A DNA stretch of 64,000 nucleotides from Shimia haliotis (GTDB taxonomy: Bacteria; Pseudomonadota; Alphaproteobacteria; Rhodobacterales; Rhodobacteraceae). Position 1 is the first letter of the stretch, and each line of letters opens with the position of its first letter. Location: contig NZ_FOSZ01000003.1 in the NCBI RefSeq assembly GCF_900114415.1, positions 1-64,000 of the forward strand, in the 5' to 3' direction. The position numbers were made by a program, and so were the translations under genes. Shown in pieces: positions 1 through 7,358 of this stretch. The notes below the pieces were generated by a model, which saw only the letters and a program-made list of their open reading frames with translations, was not told the origin of the DNA and did no database searches.

Positions 1-2
1 GA

Positions 3-299
3 AAGCCTTTGGCCATTCGCGTGGACAATGGCCCTGAATACGTCAGTGGTCGATTGCAGACTTGGGCCGAGAACGCCGGGATCGGCCTAATCTACATCCA
101 ACCCGGAAAGCCGCAGCAGAACGCCTATGTCGAACGCTACAATAGGACAGTCCGGACAGAATGGCTGGGGCGGTATCACTTCAACAGCATCGAGGAGGTG
201 CAAGACCACGCCACTCACTGGCTCTGGACATACAACAACGAAAGACCAAACATGGGGATCGGTGGCGTGACGCAGATACAGAAATTGAAAGCAGCTTAG
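3..299 (+). CDS. IS3-family transposase, C-terminal part (cut by window edge)
   Basis: This is the C-terminal third of an IS3-type DDE transposase (OrfB/InsO-like, rve integrase core). The frame is open to the left edge of the window, so the start lies outside. Visible motifs are RVDNGPEY, which carries the second catalytic Asp, and QNAYVERYN, which carries the catalytic Glu, followed by the family's usual WTYNNERPN and GIGG near the end. The protein would catalyse cut-and-copy movement of the element. Just downstream are a probable terminal inverted repeat and then the end of an unrelated hydrolase operon. Whether the upstream part is intact cannot be seen. Confidence 0.88.
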   Translation, partial: KPLAIRVDNGPEYVSGRLQTWAENAGIGLIYIQPGKPQQNAYVERYNRTVRTEWLGRYHFNSIEEVQDHATHWLWTYNNERPNMGIGGVTQIQKLKAA

Positions 300-340
300 A
301 TTCTACTGACGCGCCCCTCTAAAAATGGGGGGATTACCAT
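300..340 (+). repeat. probable right terminal repeat of the IS3-family element
   Basis: The transposase stop is followed within about 10 nt by a C-run and G-run pair separated by an A-rich spacer (CCCCTCTAAAAATGGGG), ending near 340. IS3-family elements usually end a few tens of bases after orfB in a G/C-run-rich inverted repeat, which fits. The left repeat is outside the window, so the exact boundary and any target duplication cannot be confirmed. Confidence 0.5.
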
Positions 341-373
341 ACGAGCGCTTGCGACTTGTTCTAACAGCTTTAT

Positions 374-390
374 CGCTCAGCATCTGAGCG
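374..390 (-). terminator. hairpin at the 3' end of the hydrolase operon
   Basis: A perfect 7-bp stem with a 3-nt loop (CGCTCAG, CAT, CTGAGCG) sits 2 nt past the esterase stop codon. It is followed, in the direction of transcription, by an A/T-rich stretch without a strong U-run. It probably marks the natural end of the minus-strand operon, which argues that the IS element did not truncate that operon. Confidence 0.5.
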
Positions 391-392
391 CA

Positions 393-1694
393 TTACTCTG
401 CGATTAGATGCACTTCGAAGAACTCAGCCACGCGACGGACAGCTTCCGCAGCCTCAGGCGTGCCCCAATGACCATGGAAGCAGTGTTGCATCGCGTCGTG
501 GGCGTCTAGTTCCGCTTCGTGCCCGGCGCTTCGCAGGACGCCGTACATACGGATACCATCGCTCATCTGGATTTCCTTGGTCCCGACTTGCACCATTGTT
601 GGGGGGAAGTCGCGGCCCTCAAAATTGTCATAAACAGTCGAGTAGCGTGGGTCCTGTACTTTGTCCCCAACGACGCCCAGCATCGGCCAGACAGAGTCCA
701 CCAGGTGATCAACGTTGGTCCGCGGGTCATGGTAGCGCAGGGTCCAGGTTGAATCGCTGTTGAATGAGAAATCTGTTTGAGGACTCTGCATAACAACCGC
801 CGCAGGCAGTGCGCCGCCACGATGCGACATCTCGTTCGTAGACATGGCAACCAGTCCACCTCCCGCCGAACATCCGAAGATGCCGACATCTTCGGGCGCA
901 TAGTCGCCCCCGTCACTAGTGAGCGCGTCAAAGACGTCGATCACCTGATCGCGCTGATCCAGAATATCCCAGTCTGGTGCGGGCATGAGTTTGTAATCGA
1001 CCGAAATGATGTCGATGCCCATGATGCTGGCCAGCGGTGCCGTTCGGTCAAACGTCGTTTCGGGCGTGTTGCCGTAAAAAGCCCCGCCGTGAAGATGGAG
1101 CAACACTTTGCCCGGGTGGCGGTTTTCGCTGGGCTTGATCATGACCGTTCTTACACCGCCGTGCTCTTGCACTTCCGTGGTCAGATCGAGCGTCGTCAGC
1201 AGTTGCTTACCGGCCGCTTCCATGGGGTCGATAAGCTCATCATGCAGTGACTGCCATGCTCCATAATCTGTCGGGTCCGGATACCCCTCCCAACTGCCCG
1301 TGAGCCAATTGGGTGTCCAGTTGATCATGATTTCGCGCATTTCGGGGCTGACGAAATCAGGAATATGCGTGGGAAAGAACTTGTTTCGGTTCGGATCGTC
1401 AGGATCCGCGTTGAAGGTCGCGATGGATAGCAGCCGCCGGACATCTTCGTGGCATGCCGCATTCTGGCGTTTTTCGCTGAGTGCGTCACAGGCGTCTCTC
1501 AACTGGGCCATCTCGCTGTTGAGTTGATCCAGCGCTTCGGCGCCCCCCCCCGACGACAAGATGTCATCAACGCGCTGATAGGCGTCAGACATCAGCGCCC
1601 AATGCGAAGAATATTTTTCTGTATTGGATATGGCGGCAGTAGCGAAACCTGCAATTGCTAAGAACACTGGCAGTGATAGCTTGCGATTACCCAT
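393..1694 (-). CDS. exported alpha/beta-hydrolase esterase (HSL/GDXG family)
   Basis: This is a predicted secreted carboxylesterase or lipase of the hormone-sensitive-lipase fold. The start at 1694 has AGAGAGG just upstream and gives a typical signal peptide (residues 1-23); a longer frame to 1745 runs into the upstream gene and is less likely. In the 433-aa product, the oxyanion-hole motif HGGAF is at 202-206, the nucleophile elbow GCSAGG has Ser276, and the catalytic His is about residue 404 (MQHCF). The position that normally carries Asp appears to be Glu374 (GTKEIQ). About 180 N-terminal residues precede the core fold, longer than usual. It is the last gene of a four-gene operon. Substrate unknown. 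Confidence 0.85.
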   Translation of the reverse strand: MGNRKLSLPVFLAIAGFATAAISNTEKYSSHWALMSDAYQRVDDILSSGGGAEALDQLNSEMAQLRDACDALSEKRQNAACHEDVRRLLSIATFNADPDDPNRNKFFPTHIPDFVSPEMREIMINWTPNWLTGSWEGYPDPTDYGAWQSLHDELIDPMEAAGKQLLTTLDLTTEVQEHGGVRTVMIKPSENRHPGKVLLHLHGGAFYGNTPETTFDRTAPLASIMGIDIISVDYKLMPAPDWDILDQRDQVIDVFDALTSDGGDYAPEDVGIFGCSAGGGLVAMSTNEMSHRGGALPAAVVMQSPQTDFSFNSDSTWTLRYHDPRTNVDHLVDSVWPMLGVVGDKVQDPRYSTVYDNFEGRDFPPTMVQVGTKEIQMSDGIRMYGVLRSAGHEAELDAHDAMQHCFHGHWGTPEAAEAVRRVAEFFEVHLIAE

Positions 1695-1745
1695 TGGTTT
1701 ACCTCTCTGTGGATCAGTTTTCTTGTTCGTGTGGGTTGAACCCAC

Positions 1746-2999
1746 TCACTTGGCCCAGTTCGCCTCGTAGACTCGCATCAAGTTTTCACCGAGGAACCCG
1801 CGAATGTCCTCTTCGGTCCATCCATGGTCATTTTCGAGGATGGCAGCGATGTCCCATATGTTTTCCGGTGCGATGTTGCTAGCAGGACCGCCCATCCCCA
1901 GTTCCGGCGGGTAGATGTCGACGTTGGTAATGTCGCGTTCGAGGAAAGCGACGTAGTTGTGGACATAATCCGTTGAAAAGCAGACCCGGTCGCGACCAAT
2001 CATGTCGGCAATGTAGACCACGTGCTCGACAAATCGTTCCGGCGATGCGTTACCTTCGGCGTTAAGAAACAGACCAGCACCGACCGGGCAAACCACACCG
2101 CCGGTCGACGCGACGGCCTTGATGGCCTCGTCAGAAATATTGCGGCCTGTTTCGAACAAGCCTGACGCGTTGGAATGAGACGCAATAATGGGTTTCGTGG
2201 CGATTTCAGCAGCTTCTATTGCCGTCTGGTTGGACGAGTGGGACACATCGATCACGATGCCATTGGCTTGCGCCACTTTGACCCACTTACGCCCCAGCTC
2301 CGTGAGGCCCATGTCCTGCGCGCTGCCCCCACCGGCGAGCATGTTGTTGGCGTTATAAACGAAGTTCGCCGTGCGCACGCCCCCCTCATAGGAACGTTCG
2401 GCGTGTCCCTTCATATCATCCGCCACGTAGTCTGAGCCCTGAATGTTGTACATCACCCCTAATTTGCCATTCAGTTTCGCCTGACGCACATCTTCAGTGG
2501 TGGCGATTTTCACTGCCCCTACTTCTTCGATGATAACATCGGAATTGGCGATCACGTCGTAGGCAGTCTGACCTTTTGGGATGGCATCCGGGAAGGCATA
2601 GACCGAGCCCGAAGTGAGGGTCATTCCGGCGTCCATGTTGCGGCGTAAGGCTCGCGTGAAACTCTCTTCGTCATTGTCAATAATCCCGACAGAAGCCGGC
2701 ATGAGCGAATTGATGGCGATAGCATCTGCATATTTTTCGCGTGCCGCATCCGCGCATGCCTGCTCCTCCGGCGTGCGGACGAGATCATAGGCCTCCGCAA
2801 GAAACTCAATACGTGCGGCAAGGACTTCGGGCGATTTGCCACGCGGGTTAAACAGAGGGGCTGTAACGTCGTCTTCGGAAACAAATCCCGCCTGCGCGTT
2901 ATATCCGCCGTCCACGTGTTCGTGTCCGTGCGGGATATCGTGCGCGAAAGCACAGAACGGCATGGCAATTGCGATCGTGGTTGTCGTCAGTTTTTTCAC
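1746..2999 (-). CDS. exported M19-like membrane dipeptidase with altered metal ligands
   Basis: The 417-aa protein has a signal peptide (residues 1-19) and the M19 (renal dipeptidase) scaffold: DVSHSS with His254, SHSN with His275, GRNISDE, and a late Asp344 in STDY. M19 enzymes hydrolyse dipeptides, including D-residue-containing ones, with a two-zinc centre. Two usual ligands are not evident. The N-terminal His-x-Asp position reads Asn97-Ser98-Leu99, and the bridging Glu position reads Gln187 (YNIQGSD). It may therefore be mononuclear, of different specificity, or inactive. A His-rich stretch follows the signal peptide (residues 20-28). It ends about 50 nt before the esterase start and is co-oriented with its neighbours. 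Confidence 0.8.
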   Translation of the reverse strand: MKKLTTTTIAIAMPFCAFAHDIPHGHEHVDGGYNAQAGFVSEDDVTAPLFNPRGKSPEVLAARIEFLAEAYDLVRTPEEQACADAAREKYADAIAINSLMPASVGIIDNDEESFTRALRRNMDAGMTLTSGSVYAFPDAIPKGQTAYDVIANSDVIIEEVGAVKIATTEDVRQAKLNGKLGVMYNIQGSDYVADDMKGHAERSYEGGVRTANFVYNANNMLAGGGSAQDMGLTELGRKWVKVAQANGIVIDVSHSSNQTAIEAAEIATKPIIASHSNASGLFETGRNISDEAIKAVASTGGVVCPVGAGLFLNAEGNASPERFVEHVVYIADMIGRDRVCFSTDYVHNYVAFLERDITNVDIYPPELGMGGPASNIAPENIWDIAAILENDHGWTEEDIRGFLGENLMRVYEANWAK

Positions 3000-3018
3000 C
3001 GCTGTTACCCTCTCTCGC

Positions 3019-3849
3019 TCAGTTCTCTTTTTCGTATGATGTGACCTGAACTTTCATGCCCGGGCGCAACAGGAATTCGGGGTTTGGAAACTCAGCAATG
3101 CTATAGCCAATCCCTGTTTCCGGATCGAATTCAAAGGGGGTTGCGACCAGCCTGCCTTGATGCGGAAACGCGGTTCCACTCGGCAACTCTAACTCGAGAA
3201 CGAGGCCTTCCATAACGCTGTCATGTGTTTCGCCTGCGAGGATGCGCGCTTCGTGGCGTTCAAACGTGCCCTCGACACGAACATGGATTGGGTCAAGCTG
3301 GTACAAGGTCCCTATTTCCGGTGACTCCGCGACGACGTTGGCATTGTCACGAAAGCGCGGTGCGCTCATCTGACCATCAAAGGGCGCGTAGATTAACTGA
3401 AGGTCAGACAAAGCCTTTGCCTTTTGCGCATTCAGATCCGTGATTTCGACATGTGCTTCGGTAGACTTCACCCGCGCCCGCGCTTCTATGATATGGACTT
3501 CGGGAACGGAGGTTGCGCCTAGCTTTTCCATTCTGGCAAGGTCCGCCCGAGCTAGTTCCAGATCGGACAAAGCCTGTATATGGTCCAGTTCAGCGATACG
3601 CGCATCCCATTGCTTAAACACTTGGTCGAACGTCACCAGCAGATCGCCTTGTTTGACCATCTGGCCTTCAATGAAATGTACCGTTTCGATCTGGTTTTCA
3701 GCGGCCGCAGATACATCCCAGCTTTTGGCAGGAACAACGATGCCGTTGCCTTTTGCACTGAACTCTCCCAGATCGCTGTTCTGTGCGTGCGCCAAAGGAG
3801 CGCATAGCAAAGCCATGAACAGTGCTGCGCGCCGCAGTTTTTTCCTCAC
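3019..3849 (-). CDS. HlyD/RND-type periplasmic adaptor (membrane-fusion protein)
   Basis: The protein would bridge an inner-membrane pump and an outer-membrane channel. A GTG start at 3849 is chosen because GGAGAG lies 4 nt upstream and translation then opens with a signal peptide ending in AHAQ. The 276-aa product shows a lipoyl-like half (VHFIEGQMVKQGDLLVTFD), a short helical hairpin, the second lipoyl half (IYAPFDGQM), then a beta-barrel region ending at RPGMKVQV. It is at the short end for RND adaptors. No RND, ABC or MFS pump and no TolC-like gene is in the visible part of the region, so its partner is unknown. Co-oriented between the amidohydrolase and the dipeptidase. Confidence 0.85.
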   Translation of the reverse strand: MRKKLRRAALFMALLCAPLAHAQNSDLGEFSAKGNGIVVPAKSWDVSAAAENQIETVHFIEGQMVKQGDLLVTFDQVFKQWDARIAELDHIQALSDLELARADLARMEKLGATSVPEVHIIEARARVKSTEAHVEITDLNAQKAKALSDLQLIYAPFDGQMSAPRFRDNANVVAESPEIGTLYQLDPIHVRVEGTFERHEARILAGETHDSVMEGLVLELELPSGTAFPHQGRLVATPFEFDPETGIGYSIAEFPNPEFLLRPGMKVQVTSYEKEN

Positions 3850-3927
3850 GTGTCTCTCCAATGTCTGTTGTTTTGGGGTGGCTCGCGAATGGGCGGTGCG
3901 GACGAGGTATACCGCCCCGCCCACCGC

Positions 3928-5448
3928 TCAGTTCAGCGTGTTCTTGTAGATCACGCCATCCTTCATGATCAGGTTTATCGTCTCAATACCGCGCGTGCGC
4001 GGCTCAGCATTGAACCATTTGGGGTTGCCACCAAGGACGGTGATGTCCTCCAGCGGATTGCCATCGATAAGCAGAATATCGGCATAAGCGCCTTCCTCGA
4101 TCACCCCCAGCGGGGCCGGATAAGGATTGCTGCCGCCTGTCAGAGCGGCCAGCTTGCCACCTGTCGATGTCATCGCTTTCAGTGTCGCATAGTTGCCGAA
4201 GGTATCTGCAAAAATCCATTTCTCATGATCGCGGTGGTGCCGCGCCGCCATCCCATTTGTGCTGACAATATCGATGGAAAACACGATGTTCGGCTGCACT
4301 TTGCGGATAACCTCAGCAAAATTCTTGGTGCCTTCCTTCATCATCAGCGTACGCGCATACTCGAATGTTTTCGGGTTGCCATACACAGGATGCGTCAGGA
4401 TGTCTTCGCTCATGACCGCCGCGATGTAAGGAGAAATGAAGGCGCCTTTTTCCTTCATCAGCATGGCGGTTTCTTCTTGCATAAATTGGCCGTGTTCGAT
4501 GGACATAACGCCAAGGTCGAGCGCGCGGCGTATGGCTTTGTCCAGATATAAATGCGCGGCAACGTAGGTTCCGCGCGTAGCTGCCTCTTCCACGGCCGCA
4601 GTTATTTCGGCATCGGTGTATTGCGATGCATCAAATGGGCCTTTATTACTCGCAACACCCCCAGCCATCATGATCTTCATATGTGTCGCACCGGCGTTGA
4701 AGTTCTTTCTTACAGCGGCGCGCACCTCATCTGGGCTGTTGGCAAGGTGGTAAATGCCATTCCTGAATGTGCTGCTTTGCAGAGGATCAGTTTGGCTTTC
4801 GAACATAAGGTCCCCGTGTCCGGCCGTTTGGCTGATCATCCCGGCGACACTGTAAATTCGGGGGCCTTCCATAAGACCTTTGTCGATGACGCGTCGCAAC
4901 CCGTCGGCCATGCCCCCCATATCACGCACAGTCGTAAAGCCATCGTAGAACCACTCAAGCGCGGCGGACGACGCGTGCGCCGCCATGTAGTCCCACCTCG
5001 CCATCTCCATGCCGGGACGCCCATTATCCATTGAAAGGTTCAGGTGCGTATGGCTGTCGATCATGCCTGGCATCAGGGTACGCCCACCGCCGTCAATGAT
5101 ATTGGGCGCCAATTCGACTGTCTGCGTGCCTTCTTCGCCCTCGACAAAAAAAGTATATCCCGATCCGCCACTATGGATTTGCGAGTACAACGGCCCGCTT
5201 GGGCCAGCATCGACCTCCCAAGTGCCTGCTTCCGGAATATCTTCTGCAACGGTGTGAATTTTATTCCCGACGACAAGAACATCGAGGTCCAGCAGGCCAT
5301 TGGTGGTTCCGTCGAACACCATGACATTCTTGAATAAGGTGACTGACGGCGCTTCCTGCTGTGCAAAGCTGCTACAGGGCGCAACAGCAAAAGCGATTGC
5401 AACCAGTGTCGTATGCACATTCAGTGCAATGCGATGTTTCCGTGTCAT
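3928..5448 (-). CDS. exported metal-dependent amidohydrolase (imidazolonepropionase-like)
   Basis: The 506-aa protein belongs to the amidohydrolase superfamily subgroup that includes imidazolonepropionase-like proteins and Xaa-Pro/carboxypeptidase-type enzymes. The start at 5448 follows an AAAAGG site and yields a signal peptide cleaved near residue 29 (SFAQ). Metal-centre residues are readable: His133 and His135 in DSHTH, a probable carboxylated Lys258 (HMKIMMAGG), His299 (AAHLYLD), His319 (IEHG) and Asp393. An insertion of about 35 residues (82-118) lies before the DSHTHL strand. First gene of the minus-strand operon, divergent from the AraC-type regulator. The natural substrate (peptide, N-acyl amino acid or lactam) cannot be told. 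Confidence 0.85.
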   Translation of the reverse strand: MTRKHRIALNVHTTLVAIAFAVAPCSSFAQQEAPSVTLFKNVMVFDGTTNGLLDLDVLVVGNKIHTVAEDIPEAGTWEVDAGPSGPLYSQIHSGGSGYTFFVEGEEGTQTVELAPNIIDGGGRTLMPGMIDSHTHLNLSMDNGRPGMEMARWDYMAAHASSAALEWFYDGFTTVRDMGGMADGLRRVIDKGLMEGPRIYSVAGMISQTAGHGDLMFESQTDPLQSSTFRNGIYHLANSPDEVRAAVRKNFNAGATHMKIMMAGGVASNKGPFDASQYTDAEITAAVEEAATRGTYVAAHLYLDKAIRRALDLGVMSIEHGQFMQEETAMLMKEKGAFISPYIAAVMSEDILTHPVYGNPKTFEYARTLMMKEGTKNFAEVIRKVQPNIVFSIDIVSTNGMAARHHRDHEKWIFADTFGNYATLKAMTSTGGKLAALTGGSNPYPAPLGVIEEGAYADILLIDGNPLEDITVLGGNPKWFNAEPRTRGIETINLIMKDGVIYKNTLN

Positions 5449-5615
5449 ATGTTTGAACCTTTTCTCAATGGTCTTTTTGCTTGCGCCAGGTTTCGCGGTA
5501 GTCGAGCGCTTATCCGTACAGAACACAATTGCAATACGCGCTGAAACATGCACGATCATTGCAGATCTAATGAAATAATTTTGGTCCATATTGAACCTTT
5601 TGAGACGCGCTCTTG

Positions 5616-6659
5616 ATGAAGCAGAAAACAAAACAAACTGTTGTACCAGTTGTCGTGTCCGCCATGGCGCAACCCTTTCTCGCCGTCGCCCTGAGGGAAG
5701 GTGCCGACACCTCCACTATGCTCGAACCCAGTGGCGTGACGTCTGCCGACATTCTTGAAGGCAAAAAGATGATGTCCGGTCAAAGTTGGTACGATTTCAT
5801 AGACAGGGTTGCAGCAGCCGTTGATAATCCGTTTCTCGGGTTTCACATAGGTTCGGGTACGGCAATCCAAACGCTTCCAAACCTGAAAAACCTGGAAATG
5901 GGCGAGGCAACACTAGGGAACTTGCTGACAACAATGGTCATTGAGGCCGAAAGCCTGACCACTCTTGCGGACTACGAACTGGTCGTGAAAGGGCGTGAAG
6001 CAACCTTGCGCTCTCAAAGATCTTTTCGCCCATCAAGCAATCCGGTTCAAGCAGATGGGTATTTTGCTGGGTTCCTGTACCGCTTGTTGCGCGAATGTTG
6101 CGGAGACGCATGGGAGCCCAGTGCGTTTAAGGCGCGCATTTGCGATCCCGAGGCGTTGCCCAAAGACATACATTCAGCGAGCCGCGTTATGGGTGGGACA
6201 CGTTCCGGTGTAGAGTTCCGCTTCCCCAGCACGTGGTTGTTGCTGCTCGATCAGGGGCAAGCCAGCCAGACACCGGAAATCAACGATGTCCGCGACACAA
6301 GCTTCATGTCGCAGGTGTCGATGCTTCTCGAGCTTCACCAGAGCGATCCAAACATAACCCTTGAGACATTCGCCAAACTGATTTCGTTGAGCCCGAGCGA
6401 GGCGAAGCGACAATTCGCAAAGCACAAGACAACTTTTCACAGAGAATTGGACGCATGCCGTTGCGCAAGGGCGAGACGTCTCCTAAGCGAGACAGACATG
6501 ACGATGGCTCAAATTGGTGATCAGGTCGGGTTCCCTGAATCTTCCGCGTTCTGCCGAGTATTCAAAAGGTGGGAAGGCATGTCTCCCGGGAAGTATAGGC
6601 AGGGCAGGAGCACTGTTAGCTTACAGGAGTTAGCACAGTCGAGGGTGCTTCGGGCCTGA
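5616..6659 (+). CDS. AraC-family transcriptional regulator (OruR/ArgR-like)
   Basis: The 347-aa regulator has a long N-terminal ligand-sensing region of the Arabinose_bd type (about residues 20-200) and a C-terminal double helix-turn-helix: a first HTH around LSPSEAKRQF and a second ending MTMAQIGDQVGFPESSAF, followed by the family signature FKRWEGMSPGKYR. The ATG at 5616 is preferred over the adjacent TTG at 5613. It is divergently transcribed from the amidohydrolase operon across about 165 bp, the usual layout for a local activator responding to the operon's substrate. Control of that operon is inferred from position only. Confidence 0.88.
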   Translation: MKQKTKQTVVPVVVSAMAQPFLAVALREGADTSTMLEPSGVTSADILEGKKMMSGQSWYDFIDRVAAAVDNPFLGFHIGSGTAIQTLPNLKNLEMGEATLGNLLTTMVIEAESLTTLADYELVVKGREATLRSQRSFRPSSNPVQADGYFAGFLYRLLRECCGDAWEPSAFKARICDPEALPKDIHSASRVMGGTRSGVEFRFPSTWLLLLDQGQASQTPEINDVRDTSFMSQVSMLLELHQSDPNITLETFAKLISLSPSEAKRQFAKHKTTFHRELDACRCARARRLLSETDMTMAQIGDQVGFPESSAFCRVFKRWEGMSPGKYRQGRSTVSLQELAQSRVLRA

Positions 6660-7221
6660 AACCACCTTGCGTTGCTGCCGAGAAAGCCTGGACCATGAAC
6701 CGTTTTGAAGGTCGCCTTAGATCTTTGCGGCATTTCTGAATCGTGACTGCGTTGAAGGTCCGGTCTCGGCCGTTCTCGGTCGGTGGTGCGCAAATTTCGA
6801 ATGCGCACTAGGGGCTCGTTTCTGCCATTAGCTGCAACTAGCACCAAGGGTTGGACTTGGGCCTGTCGCGACCGTTCGAGCCAATCGGCTGGAGGCCTAA
6901 GAAGCCCGCACAGCGGTCATTGGAGGCACCTAGGGCGAGAGTGCATTCCATGAAAACTGCGGGAAGCCTTTGTTCTTATTAGATATTTCGAGATTGGTCT
7001 CCAACTCCGTCGGAGTGGGGTTGGCTAGTACGCTGAGGGTCTTGAGACCCGTCGATGGGGTGGGGTCAATTAGTAGGGCATTAGTAGGGCGTGTTCGTCA
7101 TACGTTCTGAAAGGCGATGCAAGGGTATACAAAGAAGAGGCCAGAATTAGTCAAGCAATCGTAAGGTGTTATGCGATTGACTGCGGCGGCATCAGGTTCT
7201 GTCCAATAACTCGACGTCAAA
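6660..7221. other. gene-poor right end of the island
   Basis: I see no convincing coding region in these roughly 560 bases. The frames that stay open lack family motifs and credible ribosome-binding sites. Near the right end are a short perfect hairpin (ACTCC-GTC-GGAGT, 7004-7016), a 14-base near-palindrome (GGGTCTTGAGACCC, 7037-7050) and an 11-bp tandem duplication (7069-7090). Such short repeats next to a tRNA-fragment junction could be recombinase arm sites, but that is a guess. Confidence 0.5.
7069..7090. repeat. 11-bp tandem duplication near the island junction
   Basis: The word ATTAGTAGGGC occurs twice head to tail. It lies about 130 bp inside the proposed attachment site. Tandem short words beside attachment sites are often recombinase arm-binding sites; the function here is unproven. 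Confidence 0.5.
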
Positions 7222-7267
7222 ATTCGTAATGATGGGGTCGTAGGTTCGAGTCCTATCAGCGGCACCA
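7222..7267 (+). other. attR-like site: 3' fragment of tRNA-Thr(CGU)
   Basis: The 46 bases read as the 3' part of a tRNA: anticodon loop TTCGTAA (anticodon CGU), the 3' strand of the anticodon stem (TGATG), a variable loop, an intact T arm (GTAGG, TTCGAGT, CCTAT), the acceptor strand CAGCGGC and ACCA. The 5' half is missing: the bases before the loop (CAAAA) cannot pair with TGATG and no D arm is present. Tyrosine recombinases that integrate into tRNA genes leave exactly such a 3' copy at the distal end of the element. The orientation puts the element to the left and resident chromosome to the right. Confidence 0.8.
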
Positions 7268-7282
7268 CTTCCCAAAATTGCA

Positions 7283-7333
7283 AAAGAAGCCTTGCGGTTA
7301 CTCGCCTTTGAGGCTGGTGGGCGGGGCTTCTTT
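7283..7333. terminator. bidirectional terminator-like stem-loop
   Basis: A 9-bp stem (AAAGAAGCC paired with GGCTTCTTT) closes a 33-nt loop containing a smaller stem. It lies between the tRNA-Thr fragment and the 3' end of the convergent NusG-like gene. The A-run on one side and T-run on the other suit termination in both directions. It probably served the original tRNA gene as well. Confidence 0.6.
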
Positions 7334-7358
7334 GGGTTTCGTCAGATCGCGATGTTAG

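Noticed and set aside
6521-6847. 108-aa reverse frame overlapping the 3' end of the AraC-type gene
   Set aside because: Overlaps a well-supported gene on the other strand, Arg-rich without motif; at most a degenerate repeat.
7098-7283. Reverse-strand frame of 61 aa containing GLEPTTPSLR
   Set aside because: It is the antisense translation of the tRNA-Thr fragment, a well-known artefact; no ribosome-binding site.
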